Assembly (NCBI GenBank): GCA_032690845.1
Contig: CM064417.1
Span: 35,904,432-35,968,431, forward strand
Source: Eleusine coracana subsp. coracana
Taxonomy: Eukaryota > Streptophyta > Magnoliopsida > Poales > Poaceae
Direction of reading: 5' to 3'
DNA length: 64,000 nt
Positions 33,737 through 44,577 of the stretch are shown here, in pieces. Both the position numbers and the translations under genes were made by a program. The stretch's first letter is position 1, and every line of letters starts with the position of its first letter. Under the pieces are notes generated by a model, which was not told the DNA's origin, did not search any database, and saw nothing but the letters and a program-made list of their open reading frames with translations.

Positions 33737-34967
33737 TCACCCTTCATGAAGTCTTCTCCTTATGGAGTGGTGGGGAGCACGATACCTCCAATATCCATAA
33801 CCATGCCTCATATTCACATTGTTGAGGTCGATGTAGTAGTGGGGAGGATCATGAAGGCCAATGACGTGCTCAAGCACGTCTCCCACTTGTGAGTGAAGCA
33901 CAAGTATCATCTCCATTGCTCTCTCAATTGAGAGCACATGCCTTTGGTTGATCACCTCCTGAAGCAGAAAACCCCTCTCAGGAGTTGTGATTTGTAGGAC
34001 GCACTTGTCAATCACTTCATATGATGGGATCCTCCGTAGGCCTCGAAAAGAGTTAATCCTACATATAAGATCATAAATGCTTAAGAGAGTCTCACAAAGG
34101 TCATCATTCGGATTTCTCACAAATTCATCAAATTGGAAGAAGAGATCCTGTTGGTGAGCTCGACAAAGATGCCAAAGATGATCTTGTGGTGGAGAAGACG
34201 GAGGCGTCAGAGCCATAGTGGTGAGATTAATCATCTCAAATGATCTTGTGAGCATTGTTGTTGGTGCTTCCCCTACACCGATGCATGTCCACCCGAAGTG
34301 CTTGAAGTAGAACTTGGAATGACACTTGATGTAAAGCTTGATGAAGCACTTGACAAAGAGCTTGGTGTAGGTCTTGATCCGAAGGGGTTGTAGAAGCTAT
34401 TACAACGCTTGTGAAGGGATCAAAGAAGTTTGAGCTCGAATCTACTTCTTTCCCTTTGCTTGAAGATGCTTCATTATTTGCCTTGAATGTCTTCTTCCTC
34501 GTCAATCTTGTGGTGATCTCCTCATCCTTGAAGAGTAGCCCAATCACGTCATCAACGGAGAGATTCTTGTCCATGATGAGATTAAGGGTGATGTAGAGGA
34601 GCTTGCTGCTATGGAGCAAGGTGAGGATCTTCTCGACTATCAATGTCTTTGGAAGCTCGAAGGGTCTTCCAGTTGCTGCAATTCCATCCACAATATGTTG
34701 CAAATGAATAAGAGAGTCAAGTAAGTTCTCATTCTCATTAGCATGAAAAGCAAAGAACTCTTCAACAAGTGAGTCACTAGCATGATCAATAAATGGCTCA
34801 CAATCATCATCAATACTAGTCATACTACAAGAGCAGGCAAGATCAAGAGACAGGTCATTATCAATTATTACACTAGACACACTAGTAGAGCAACCGATCA
34901 AGTTATCATTAGAAAAATCTAGGCACTCACTAGAACAAGGTACATCCACACAATCATAATCATACAA
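33737..34967 (-). pseudogene. Copia gag-like remnant
   Basis: Minus strand, two overlapping open blocks in different frames (34967-34236 and 34255-33737). The first has a long acidic, Ser/Asp-rich start, then FELPKTLIVEKILTLLHSSK, LSVDDVIGLLFKDEEITTR and NNEASSSKGKEVDSSSN, the layout of copia gag ends, where a helical domain is followed by a Lys/Ser-rich segment. The DVIGLLF-x-x-E segment recalls the LxELIGxLxxHE motif of SIRE/Maximus-type gags. No zinc knuckle follows: the next 90 bases are a Gln/Leu repeat encoding HQALCQVLHQALHQV, which looks like degeneration. The second block is unknown. Its place left of the primer site at 35149 fits a minus-strand copia element. Identification is tentative. 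Confidence 0.45.
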
Positions 34968-35148
34968 ATGATCATCTTAAAGGTATTAGCAAATTCCAGA
35001 AGAGTATCCATCAACTCATATGGTATCATGGTATTTAGGTAGCTTTTCAAGCGATGCTTCCATGTGGCATGACCCGATCCCGAATGGGATGACATCCCAA
35101 CTCAATAAGGTCATTACTCAAGACGGTTAAGCCCTATAATGAGCACTT
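34968..35148 (-). other. Leader of the minus-strand copia remnant
   Basis: Untranslated stretch between the primer site and the gag-like frame. No ORF. Confidence 0.4.
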
Positions 35149-35161
35149 GGCTCTAATACCA
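35149..35161 (-). promoter_or_regulatory. Primer-binding site, initiator tRNA-Met type
   Basis: Minus strand TGGTATTAGAGCC, one base from the initiator tRNA-Met complement, two bases inside the LTR edge at 35164. Confidence 0.75.
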
Positions 35162-35163
35162 TT

Positions 35164-36148
35164 TGAAAGGACCAAGTGACCAAGAGGGGGGTGAATCGGG
35201 AACTCTCTATATGTACCAAATTCACCAATTCCTAAAATCAAACACTAAAACCACTCCTATAACAATTCTAGTGGTGATCACACTAGCAAGATAATAGTCC
35301 TATGAAAGGAACAACAACATAAGCATACTAGTGGATGACACAAGACAATACAACTCCTATGCAAGCTAGTAATCAAAGACACGCGGAAGCAAACAACAAG
35401 CTCGCAAAGGAGCCTACTCATGTAAGGCAACAAGATAATAAACTAGAGCACACAAGCATAAGTAGCACAATACATACGATGGTGATCAACTAAGCCAAAG
35501 CAACTCCTACACATACTAGTGATCAAATACGAAAGCTAAACACTACTAGCAAGCCTAGCCTTAGATGTGAATAGATGCTCAAGTTACTTTCTCTAGCACT
35601 CTCAAGATATCCAATATCTCCTCCTAGTGCTCCTCTCTTTTCCTCTTGGCTCCCTATTGATGCTCTCAGCTATTCCAATGGCCAAGAGAGGTCTCCAAGA
35701 CCCCAGCAATGAGTTTACATAGGCTTTTAACCTCAAACTAGTCATTGCTCCATGAAACAGCCTTTCTGGACGTATAGACCGTACAGTCCGGTCTCTCCCA
35801 GACTGGACCTATTCAAGACCAGACCGTCCGGTCTCTACTGGATGGCTCCTCTGGAACCTTCACGCTCCTGTCCATTACCGTTCCTACACAGACCGAATCG
35901 TCTAGTCTGTAGATTCGACTATCCGACCTATTCAAGACTTGCTTATTCTAGAGAGCGTCCAAAAATGCTTTCTCTCTGTTTTCTTCCCATCCATACAGAC
36001 CGTACTATCCGGTCTCTATGGGTCTTCGTCCAACAGATTCCTCGTAGTTCTAATCTCTAATCCTCTGATGACCGTACAGTCCGATCTCTCTGACCCCTCT
36101 GTCCGGTCTCTATCTCTAGAAGCTGAAACTTTTTGTCCTCGCTTGACT
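35164..36148 (-). repeat. Copia 5' LTR, truncated, minus orientation
   Basis: Starts TGAAAGGACCAAGTG, the reverse complement of the LTR end at 39160. It is similar throughout to the reverse of 37690-39160, including the palindrome region (GACCGTACAGTCCGGTC near 35775, GACCAGACCGTCCGGTC near 35820). Similarity stops at about 36148 after GCTTGACTTTG, so the LTR's own 5' part is missing. The TATA position (about 35715) is changed to TATGTAA. Confidence 0.75.
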
Positions 36149-37257
36149 TTGGACCTCCTTGAGATATCAATGGACATGGGTTAAGCTTGGGAAGGTGGTT
36201 CATGGTGTGCCCAAGGCTTTGAAGAATGGTCCATTGTGAGTAAGCTCAAGAAGGGAACAACTCGTCGCTGGCACTTTGGTTTATAGCCTTTCTCTCTCTT
36301 TCTTTTAGCATCGCATCATGCATTTGTATACTTGTAGCATTTGCATTTGCATTCTTTGCATTCATGCATTTTTCATTGTGATACCTTACATGCTTCCAAG
36401 CATGTTTCTAGGGGGAGTTGCTTATTTACGATGTAAGTATATGACCCTCTAGATGATCACATAGTGATCTTTGTGCTTTATGCCCATTGAGTCATGTTCA
36501 AACGAGCTCCGAAGTTAAATCTGCTCGCGTGGCTCAAAGACAAGTGACTCATACACCCCCAACATACTTATGACTAAGCATTGAATCCTTGAAGAAATAT
36601 TTTGTTGAGTCATATGTGTAGGGGGAGCTATGGTGGAACACTATCATGACCAAGGAGGAGCACCATGAAAGGGGGAGTTTCCTAACTCTTGCCATTTATC
36701 ATTTGCGTTTTGTCTTTGGTTTTTGGTGATAGGTGACAAAGGGGGAGAAGGAACATAAAGATCCAAAACCCAAGTCAATCCAAAAGTCAAGTCTAGATCC
36801 ATAAAACAAAGGGGGAGAGGAACATGAAGAGCAGATCCAAAAGCCAAGTCAAAGATCAAGAGGAAAAGAACAAGAAGATACAAGGAAGCTATGAAGTGAC
36901 AAAGAGGAGAACATGAAGATGAAAGGAAGATGATCAATACAATGGTGCATGTCTATAACAATAATGAACATCTACACTGACATGAACATCTGCGTCCTTG
37001 GTGCATGTCTACTTCGACAAGATGATCAACCACGACACCAAGATGGGTGCAAAATTTAACTCAAGATAGATATCAAGTGCACTACGTGATTGGGTAGTTC
37101 TCCCTCAACACCTACCACATTCCAAGGGGGAGACTAACTCCAAGGTAAGGACCAAGGTAATCCTTTCATTCCTTTCTTTTCCTTTAATTCCTTGTTGCTC
37201 GTTCGTTTTGGATCATCATAAGTAGTGGTTGTCATCCATCACCAAAATAGGGGAGAT
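36149..37257 (+). other. Copia 3' internal region with repeated polypurine tracts
   Basis: No conserved pol motif. The GGGGGAG or GGGGAG motif occurs at 36411, 36621, 36671, 36741, 36811, about 37127 and 37251, the last immediately before the LTR at 37258 and so in the position of the functional polypurine tract. Such series upstream of the 3' LTR are known from SIRE/Maximus-type copia elements. The stretch is Lys/Glu-rich in all frames and has stops. Confidence 0.6.
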
Positions 37258-39160
37258 TGTAAGGATCATGACCATTGAGGTCACCCCAAGGTATGAATAT
37301 TTTGGTGATGAATGACAAAGATGAAATTTGACTAATGTCTACACGAGTGTTGTTCGTGTAGAAAACATTTTCTACTCTATGATGATTATTGATGGCAGCC
37401 TTGGCGATGGATGACAATGACCGCAAGCATGGAGGATTGTATGCTTGATGGAGTCTAAGGCTTAATGGAGTTGGATCAAAGCTAAGGACAAGCTATGGAG
37501 CAAGTATTGGGAACACTTGTCTAGTTGTTAGGGCATTGAGTCCATAGGAAAAACCGGACTATCAAAGGGGTCTAGGTCATTTCTCTTAGATCATGTCTAG
37601 TCGGTGATGTGCATGGATGCTTAGTGAAATCACAGGCACTAGGTGATAGTGGAGAAGCCAAGGAGCTGTTCGGAGAAGCCAGGAAACAAAGTCAAGCGAA
37701 GACGAGGAGTTTCAGCTTCTAGACGTAGTGACCGGACAGAGGGGTCAGAGGAGACCAGACTGTACGCTCACTAGGAGACCAGAGAGAAGTCTGCGAGGAA
37801 GTTTGTAAGCGCGAAGACCTGTAGAGACCGGACGGTCCGGTCTGTATGGAGGTTGCTCGAGACAGAGAAGTGCAGAAGATGGTGCTCTCTGGAATGGAGA
37901 GAGGAAGTCTGACCGGACGGTCCGGTCAGTACGAGGAGATCATCTAGGCAGAGCAGCCAATGGCTATGGGAGTGTTTCAGAGAGGCCGAACGGTCCGGTC
38001 TGGCAATGACCAGACAGTCTGGTCAATGGAGTCTAGAGAGATGATTTCATGAAGCAACGGCTAGTTGGAAGTTGGAAGTCTATATAACTTCATTGCTGGG
38101 GTCTTCGAGACCTCTCTTGGCCAATGGAATTGCTTGGAGCATTTAGTGAGAGCCAAGAGGAAAAGAGGAGAGTACTAGGAGGAGATATTGCATATCTTGA
38201 GAGTGCTAGTGAGAGTAACTTGAGCATTGATGCACATCTAAGGCTAGGGTGTCCTTGAAGGTGTGATCTAGGTTGTTACTCTTGGTCTATGGTGAGACCT
38301 AGACCGGTTAGGTGTCGGTGATAGAGCCTATCGTGATTGGTTGTGAAGGCTGTCACACATTTGTACCCGGTTTGAGCCCACCGGTGAAAGAGGCATCAAT
38401 AGTGAGCGCCTGTGTCGGCTCTGGGAGTCCGGCAAGTTCTCGAGGGAGGCGATCTTGTGCCTAGGTGGCAGTAGTGGCGTGCACCGTGTCTTCACTCCGG
38501 GAGTGATTACGGGCTCATGGGCGAGAAGTCCACATTGGTGGCGGGAGGGACCGGAACTCTGGCGGGAGTGGTCCAACAAGGAGTAGGGGAAGGCGCCATC
38601 CTTCCGAGACCTCAGAAAAAAAAATCATGAGCCATCTCTTACTCTATTCCTTACTTTGATGCATTACTTTTCGCATTTACATATTGTTCTATTCATGCTT
38701 GTATGCTTACCTTGTTCTAGTTGATTACTTGTAGAGTTGCATTAATAGGCTTCTCTACTTGCTAGTTGTGCTTAGCTTTCACTTGATCACTAGCATGTGT
38801 AGGAGTTGCATTGGCTTGATTACTCCCCTTGTATGTATTGTGCCACTCATGCTTGTGTGCTTATCTTGCACTTAATGATCTAGTAGCTTTGCATGAGTAG
38901 GCTCCTTTGCTAGCTTGTTGTATGCTTCCGCGTATTCTTTGATTACTAGCTTGCATCGGAGTTGTGTGTCTCATGTGTGATCCACTAGTATGCATAAGTT
39001 GTCTTTCCTTTTATAGGATTATCTTGTTAGTGTGATCACCACTAGAATTGTGTAGGAGTTGTTTGTGTGGTCGGTTTTAGTATTTGGTAAAATAGGTACA
39101 TAGTTTGAGTTCCCGATTCACCCCCCCCCCCCACCCCCTCTCGCACACTCGATCCTTTCA
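37258..39160 (+). repeat. Copia 3' LTR, full length
   Basis: 1903 bp from TGTAAGGATC to GATCCTTTCA, with inverted termini. U3 contains near-perfect palindromes: GACCGGACGGTCCGGTC at 37826-37842 and 37911-37927, a one-mismatch copy at 37984-38000 and GACCAGACAGTCTGGTC at 38008-38024. TATATAA follows at 38081-38087, then a long leader and a C-run near the end. It is preceded by a polypurine tract, which identifies it as a 3' LTR. The sequence after 39160 is Athila-like internal DNA. Confidence 0.85.
38081..38087 (+). promoter_or_regulatory. TATA box of the copia LTR
   Basis: TATATAA, 57 bases after the last U3 palindrome. The same box occurs at 29990-29996 (plus) and 54610-54616 (minus) in the other LTR copies, in the same context GGAAG(T/C)CTATATAA. 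Confidence 0.65.
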
Positions 39161-40146
39161 AAAGCCATCTCTCTAATGATCGTCCATTGAAATATCAAGA
39201 TTTGGTCACTTTTGAGAAGATCCTTTCTACTGAAGAGAAGGAGGATTTAGATCAAGATTGCTTCATGACCACTCATAGATCAAGACTATACATTGAGTAT
39301 AATATTGAGTTATAGAGCACTGCTGCAGAAGCTGTGGAAGGACCAGGTCAATAGGATCGTAATGCCAATCGGCACGTGGATGATGACGATCAGCACGAGA
39401 CCCAACTACGAGTTCCTTCCACTTAGGAGATCTTTCAAGAAAATCGAATTCATAAGGAAGCCACAGTTCAGGGCTGTAAGTGTTTCTTCTGTAGGAAAGA
39501 TCATCAAAAGGCAAGTAGAGAACTTTATGAATGATGATCCAAAGTTTATCCCTTGGAATTTTGTGATGGATGATGGTTTTCCTGTAGCTTGAGGATGCAA
39601 AGTACCATGGGAGATTAATAATGAGATTCTATGATGCATACAAAAAGCAAATGAAGTTGAGAAGAGAAGAGGGGAAAATTTGGAGGAGCTTCATTCTTAT
39701 CTAGATGCTTGTACCCCAGGTGCTGATCGGCATAGTGGTGGTGCCGATCAGCATGAGTAAAGATGGTCAATTTTGTGGAGCTTAGTGATGATTCTTTAGA
39801 AGATGATCCAGATGCAAAGAGGTGCAAGGATTCAAAAGGAATTCGTTGTTCTATTCGTCTTTCCCCCAAGCCAAAGAAAAGATATTCCGATTGGGATAAC
39901 GATCTTTCTGAATCTTTGTATTGTTTGGAGACTCTTTTAGACACTAAAGCACCATTGGAAATTGGTACTTTGCATATTACGGCTGTAGAAGAAGATAATA
40001 AAGACAACGAGCTAATGGAGTATGTTGAGGAAAAAGAGTCAAAAGAGGAGCCATGTGAGGAATCAGAAAAAGATGGAAGTAAAGAAAATATGGCTACTGA
40101 TGAAATTAATAGAGAACCTCATGAGGCAGAAGATATAATAGATGTT
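39161..40146 (+). pseudogene. Plus-strand Athila-like internal sequence with an acidic ORF
   Basis: The clearest open frame is 39763-40152 (MVNFVELSDDSLEDDPDAKR...), about 130 residues, strongly acidic with Glu/Lys runs, no zinc finger and no protease or RT motif. It reads into the solo LTR at 40147, whose first bases supply the stop. The upstream part (39293-39592) has a shorter frame and several stops. I do not recognise the protein. The GCCGATCGGCAC-like motifs at about 39366 and 39722-39757 tie it to the sequence at 33039 and 41211. It is most likely a decayed retroelement ORF rather than a host gene. Confidence 0.45.
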
Positions 40147-41210
40147 TGTTGACGGTTGTTAGCTACCATTTTTTACCATCAATATTATTGAAAATAAAGG
40201 AGGATTCAACATTCCCACCATGCAAGCTAGTTAGAAATAACAAACATCCACTTGTGCTTGGAGAAATGCTCACATGCAGGGAATATTCACAAAAGGAGTG
40301 AAGAAATGCCTCATGATTCGTGGATTGTACTTCAAGCCAATCATAGTGAAGCACGGATTGAATGGCCCAGTTACAGAGATGTAAGCATGGTGCTTAGATC
40401 AATAGATGTGGGTCAACATGGTGCTTGGGTCATTTGTTTCTTGTTTGATTATGTGATCCATTCATGTATGTGGGTAGTATGCTTACATGTTAATAGTATA
40501 GTTATGCTATACGACCATGTTAGACATAAGCCCTTACTATAGTCTTTATTTATATCATTATAGTGATGCATGACTAATGTCTGACTTAGATCATTTCCAC
40601 GTGATTAGTGTTAACTTCAATGTGATTACTCCTTTTCTGATCCATTGCTAGGGGGTTAGGGATATTGTTCTAGAGATGTAAGCATGGTGCTTAGATCAAT
40701 AGAATGCATTATTTGTTGTGTAGCCCACGGATTGCTAGGGGTAGGCAGTAGGTCGTGACAGTCCTATCTGTCCTTTGAAAGCCCCCATGTTCGGCTATGC
40801 AATAGGCTCTTGGCCGGAATCGTATTATGGATACAAGGGAAAACCAGATGCCCAGGGTATGATGATCTAATTCTTTTGCATTGTTTATGTGTCTATATAA
40901 TAGAATATAATGTAGATTATGCAATTGTATAAAAGCAACATAGGAACTTAGGTCTTTCTTTGTCCTTCTCCACTGGACTAGTCCTTATTTATTTTGTGTC
41001 CACTACCTATGTTTATCTATACCCTTACCCCTATGAGGACTTTGCCTCATGATCTATTATGCACGTCTAGAACATGGTAACCGTCTTGATCGACTCACGC
41101 CTTCCATTAGGATAAAATAAATATGATACCCTGAATACTTCCGGGTGAAATGCAATAATGGCATTCTCCATGTGGTTGCGGATTACCTGCATTCATTAAA
41201 AATACCAACA
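40147..41210 (+). repeat. Athila-like solo LTR
   Basis: Starts TGTTGACGGTTG and ends AATACCAACA. It is the reverse-orientation relative of the LTR 6754-29816: sense starts agree (TGTTGACGGT...CCATCAAT), the middle matches (GTGACAGTCCTATNTGTCC, CATGTTCGGCTA), and the ends agree (TTGCGGATT...TAAAAAT/GCCAACA). No primer site or polypurine tract adjoins it, and similar element sequence lies on both sides, so it is a solo LTR inside another element. The possible target duplication is degraded (ATGTT, TTGCT). Confidence 0.7.
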
Positions 41211-41602
41211 TTGCTTTGGGAGGACAAGAGGTGAACCATGACGATCAAGGAGATCGTTGCCGATCGGCACAGTCATACGCGTCGATCGGCACAGAGGCAA
41301 GATGCAGATCCTCCATCCCATCCTGTCGCTTATGGTCCTCCTGCCCCGAGTTGCTGCCATAGATGCCGAGGTAATATTGATAATCTTCGTCGGCAAGTTC
41401 CAGACATGATGGACTACTCCTTCCTTAATCAAAATATTCGGAGGATCTTTGGCAGATTAAGAAGGAATGCCATTTATCAGTAGGTCGGTGTAGGTTCTTC
41501 TCTCTTGCAATGAGGACATTGCAAATTTTGAATGTGGGGGAGGATCACTTCTTTCTTTCTTATGTCGAGTTTTAGTGTCTTTTGATATGGTAGTGAGTCT
41601 TA
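41211..41602 (+). other. 3' end of the plus-strand Athila-like element
   Basis: Continues 39161-40146 after the solo LTR. It has GCCGATCGGCAC motifs near 41259 and 41282, then GCAATGAGGACATTGC and a purine tract ATGTGGGGGAGGA at about 41529-41541. In grass Athila elements such a tract follows the last ORF. The element's LTR does not follow. The PIF/Harbinger element begins at 41603. Confidence 0.45.
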
Positions 41603-41864
41603 GGGCCTGTTTGGAACTCTAGAATTGAATCCATTTCTTAGAATTAGATTCCAGAGAAATCAATTTTTCAGAATTGAATCAGTTTCAGAGCAATTCAATT
41701 CAAATGTTATTGTTTGGCTGACACAGAATTGAATTCTTAGAATTAAAATCTGAAGTCTGTTTGGCTGTCCAGAATTAGTTTATCACAGAATCCACATAAT
41801 ACTCTGTATCTGATTCAAATACACAGTCATGGAAATATTAGAAGCCAACAATCTTCGAATAAGC

Positions 41865-42203
41865 TCAACATTCAACTCTATCAGACCACATACCACATCT
41901 CTCCCTTAAGATGGCACATAGGTCACTGAAAGACCGCTTAGTTAGGCACAAAGTTTCATAACAGTAGATGTTTGGGCCGCCTTGGTATATGTTTTGTAGC
42001 ATTTGTTTTCTCTCCTCAACCTTTCTGTCCTCAACCTCGTCGTCATCCACTATGTGTCTAGGTCTTCTTCGATGATACCGGTGTGCAATGAGAGTCATGA
42101 TGGAAACTACTACTACAACAACGACTCTCTTCCGCTTCCTTCTCTTCCTTCTTTCCTCTTCACTTGTATTGTTAGAAATCAATTGTGCATTTTGATTTGA
42201 CAT
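41865..42203 (-). pseudogene. PIF/Harbinger transposase N-terminal fragment
   Basis: 112 codons on the minus strand. After a basic stretch (EEERRKRRKRKR) and a hydrophobic Val run comes NIYCYETLCLTKRSFSDLCAILRERCGMW, the conserved segment at the start of plant HARBI1/ALP1-like proteins. The frame then ends after eight unrelated codons, so the DDE nuclease domain is deleted. The first codon is preceded by TTGTAG, a good splice acceptor, and a donor CCCAG-GTATTC stands at about 43533 after an in-frame ATGGCATCCCAG. An upstream exon in the GC-rich region is therefore likely; this is inference. Confidence 0.75.
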
Positions 42204-43560
42204 CTACAACATATGTGCAAATGCCTAGTATGAGCTCAAATAAGCAGTGAAACTAATACCACAGGACAACAAATATACATGCATCACACAGTACTATAGA
42301 ACTAGAATAGTGCATATTCATGTGTACTTCCAGAATCTATAGGCAAGTGTATACAAGATTATTGCTAATGGTAGACAAAATAATCTGATAAAACAACATT
42401 CCAAAAGTGCACAATTATGTTTTCAAGAGAGACATGAATCAATTCGGGTGGATGAAAAAAAATCACACCCATTTTCAGCAGCAAAAACAACTGAATTTGA
42501 CATGTACAAGTATATTCCCAAATTCTGAACTATTCAGTCACACATGAACTAGAATTCAAGAAGACACCAGTAGTGGTGAGGAAAACAGCAACCACAAGAA
42601 AGCTGTAAGTCACTGATGTACACGAATAAACTAATGAGACCAGACAAGTAAAACTATTCTGTATATGTTTAAATCAAAACTAGAGTATGTTGCTATGTTA
42701 ACTGAATTGCTTGATCTAGGACAAAGCCTAGTAGCTACAGGTTAACAGAAATGTCTTCAATCAAGCATATAATAATCAAAAGAATAGTCGAGCTGAAGTA
42801 TGAGAACAAACAGTTACAAGTGGCAAGACATCCAACTATCATCATAATCTCATAGATGACAGTAAAGAAATAATGGCAATCCATGAACAACACTTCAGCT
42901 GAAACCATTGACATATCCGACAGGACTGACAAGTTGCATCAAACCGTCATATACAATATGTAGCAAACCATAACGAATTACAGATTAGTATATACTCAAG
43001 AGTGATATGTGGTATTGCAAATTTTATAATCCAGTGCTTAAAACATAAATAGGCACCTGATAGAAAACTGTGTCAGTATGTTAACAAAATTCAATCTGTT
43101 CTGTAGTATGATGTTCTGGTTCATAAGCAGTGATTCGTTAGTTCAGCCTGTTCTGTACTATGCTTTTCTGGTTTAGAAATTGTGACCCTCTAGTATAATT
43201 AATAAATTGAAGGATCTTTCATCATGCAAGGAATCATGAGAAGAATGGTTTACAGTGGCAAAACATCCAACAATCATGACATCCACTTCGGGATTAACAT
43301 CAACACACATACAAAACAAGGAACGAGAACGCCATATTTGTACTTAGTACAAGTAATCAACAACCACTTAAGAGGAAAACATAGAAAATTGGCATTCATA
43401 TTCACCGACATGGTACATGCATATGGCGCCTCTGTTAGCCTAACTCAGGCAGCTCTTGTCCTAGATACTACTAGTTGCATATGATAGAGTGGGTGTGCAC
43501 CAAAAGGGAGGTCGGAGGAAGGAGGCAAGAATACCTGGGATGCCATGGAGGTGCAGAAGG

Positions 43561-43680
43561 ACGCGGATCTCCCCTCCGTCAGTGGCAACGATGTGGATCT
43601 CCCCTCTCGTGGCGGTGATGGGGCGGATCTCCCCTCCAGTGGCGGCGACGGTGTGGATCTCCCCTCTCGTGGTGGAGACG
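43561..43680. repeat. 30-bp minisatellite, four units
   Basis: Four tandem 30-base units starting at 43561, 43591, 43621 and 43651, each with GGATCTCCCCTC. Units 1 and 3 share GCGGATCTCCCCTCC and units 2 and 4 share TGTGGATCTCCCCTCTCGTG, so the array has a 60-base higher-order period. In the plus frame it would encode about ten-residue repeats (DVDLPSRGGDG). Related longer repeats continue to about 43830 (CGCGGAGCTTCC, GTGGTGGCGGCGGCTTGG). Confidence 0.85.
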
Positions 43681-44170
43681 GCGATGACATGGAGCTCCAC
43701 TCCCTTGGCGAGGACGGCGCGGAGCTTCCTCCTCCTGTGGTGGCGGCGGCTTGGTCGCGTCCGGGCGAGGACGACGCGGAGCTTCCCTCCTGTGGTGGTG
43801 GCGGCTTGGTCGCGTCGAGGGAGTGATGGGTGGAGGAGACGGAGACCTTCCGTGAAGGTGCAGGATGGCAAAGACCTCCCTCACGGGTTGACAACTCCGT
43901 TCCGCCGGGGTGGCGGCACCGGAATCACCTCCCGCGGCGGCGGTGTCCTCGTCCCGTGGTGGCGGCGGCTTGTGTCGGGGAAGTCGGGAGGGAGTCAGGA
44001 CTGGGAGATTCTAAGGGTTTCGGCATTTTTCATTCAGAATTGGTGGCTGCCCATCGATTCACCTCTTGGAAATGGGCCAAAATCATTAATTCAATTCGAT
44101 GGCCCGCCAAACACGTCAATTTCTAGAAAGTGTTTCAATTCAGCCCAAATCAGGGGATCCAAACATGCCC

Positions 44171-44577
44171 TTAGTGTATTTAGTGTGAGAATTTGCTTAG
44201 AAGTGCTTAGTCAATTTATGGGACTAAGAATAATTGCACTGTCTTGAATAAAGTTAGTGTTAATTGTCAAATTGATTTATGAACCCCGTGTTATTAATCT
44301 TGTTTTGATGATTATTTCACTAATATACTTGAGTTGTTAAATATAATGTTGTTTGGCTTATAATCTGATTGCAAAAACCCCTTCTTTCATAAGAGTTGAT
44401 GCATGGAATCTTGATTACAAAATTACCTATTTTACTTAGCCAAGTGAGTTTGAGTTGTTCCATATATGAACCCTTTGATAGGAAGCATCTTTGTCAATTT
44501 GGTACTAGTGATTACGACTAAGCTAGAAGGGAGACTCTATTTGTTCGTCACGAATTTTTCTAGCCATCACTACAAGA
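44171..44577. other. Short spacer between two DNA transposons
   Basis: AT-rich, no ORF. Probably the continuation of the sequence before 41603, given the shared TTA duplication. Confidence 0.4.

Larger units (their letters stand above)
41603..44170 (-). mobile_element. PIF/Harbinger DNA transposon, deletion derivative
   Basis: Left end GGGCCTGTTTGGAACTC, right end (reverse complement) GGGCATGTTTGGATCCC, 13-14 matching bases. The target duplication is TTA on both sides (41600-41602 and 44171-44173), diagnostic of the PIF/Harbinger superfamily. Within it, on the minus strand, is the N-terminal part of a plant Harbinger-type transposase/nuclease (41865-42203). The rest of the transposase is absent and the ORF runs into the terminal region, so the element is non-autonomous. 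A GC-rich segment at 43500-44000 is probably its 5' region. Confidence 0.88.

Noticed and set aside
43489..44247. 252-codon plus-strand frame and its antisense partners in the GC-rich Harbinger segment
   Set aside because: Composition is driven by the 30-bp minisatellite and related repeats. No domain. At most part of a first exon on the minus strand.
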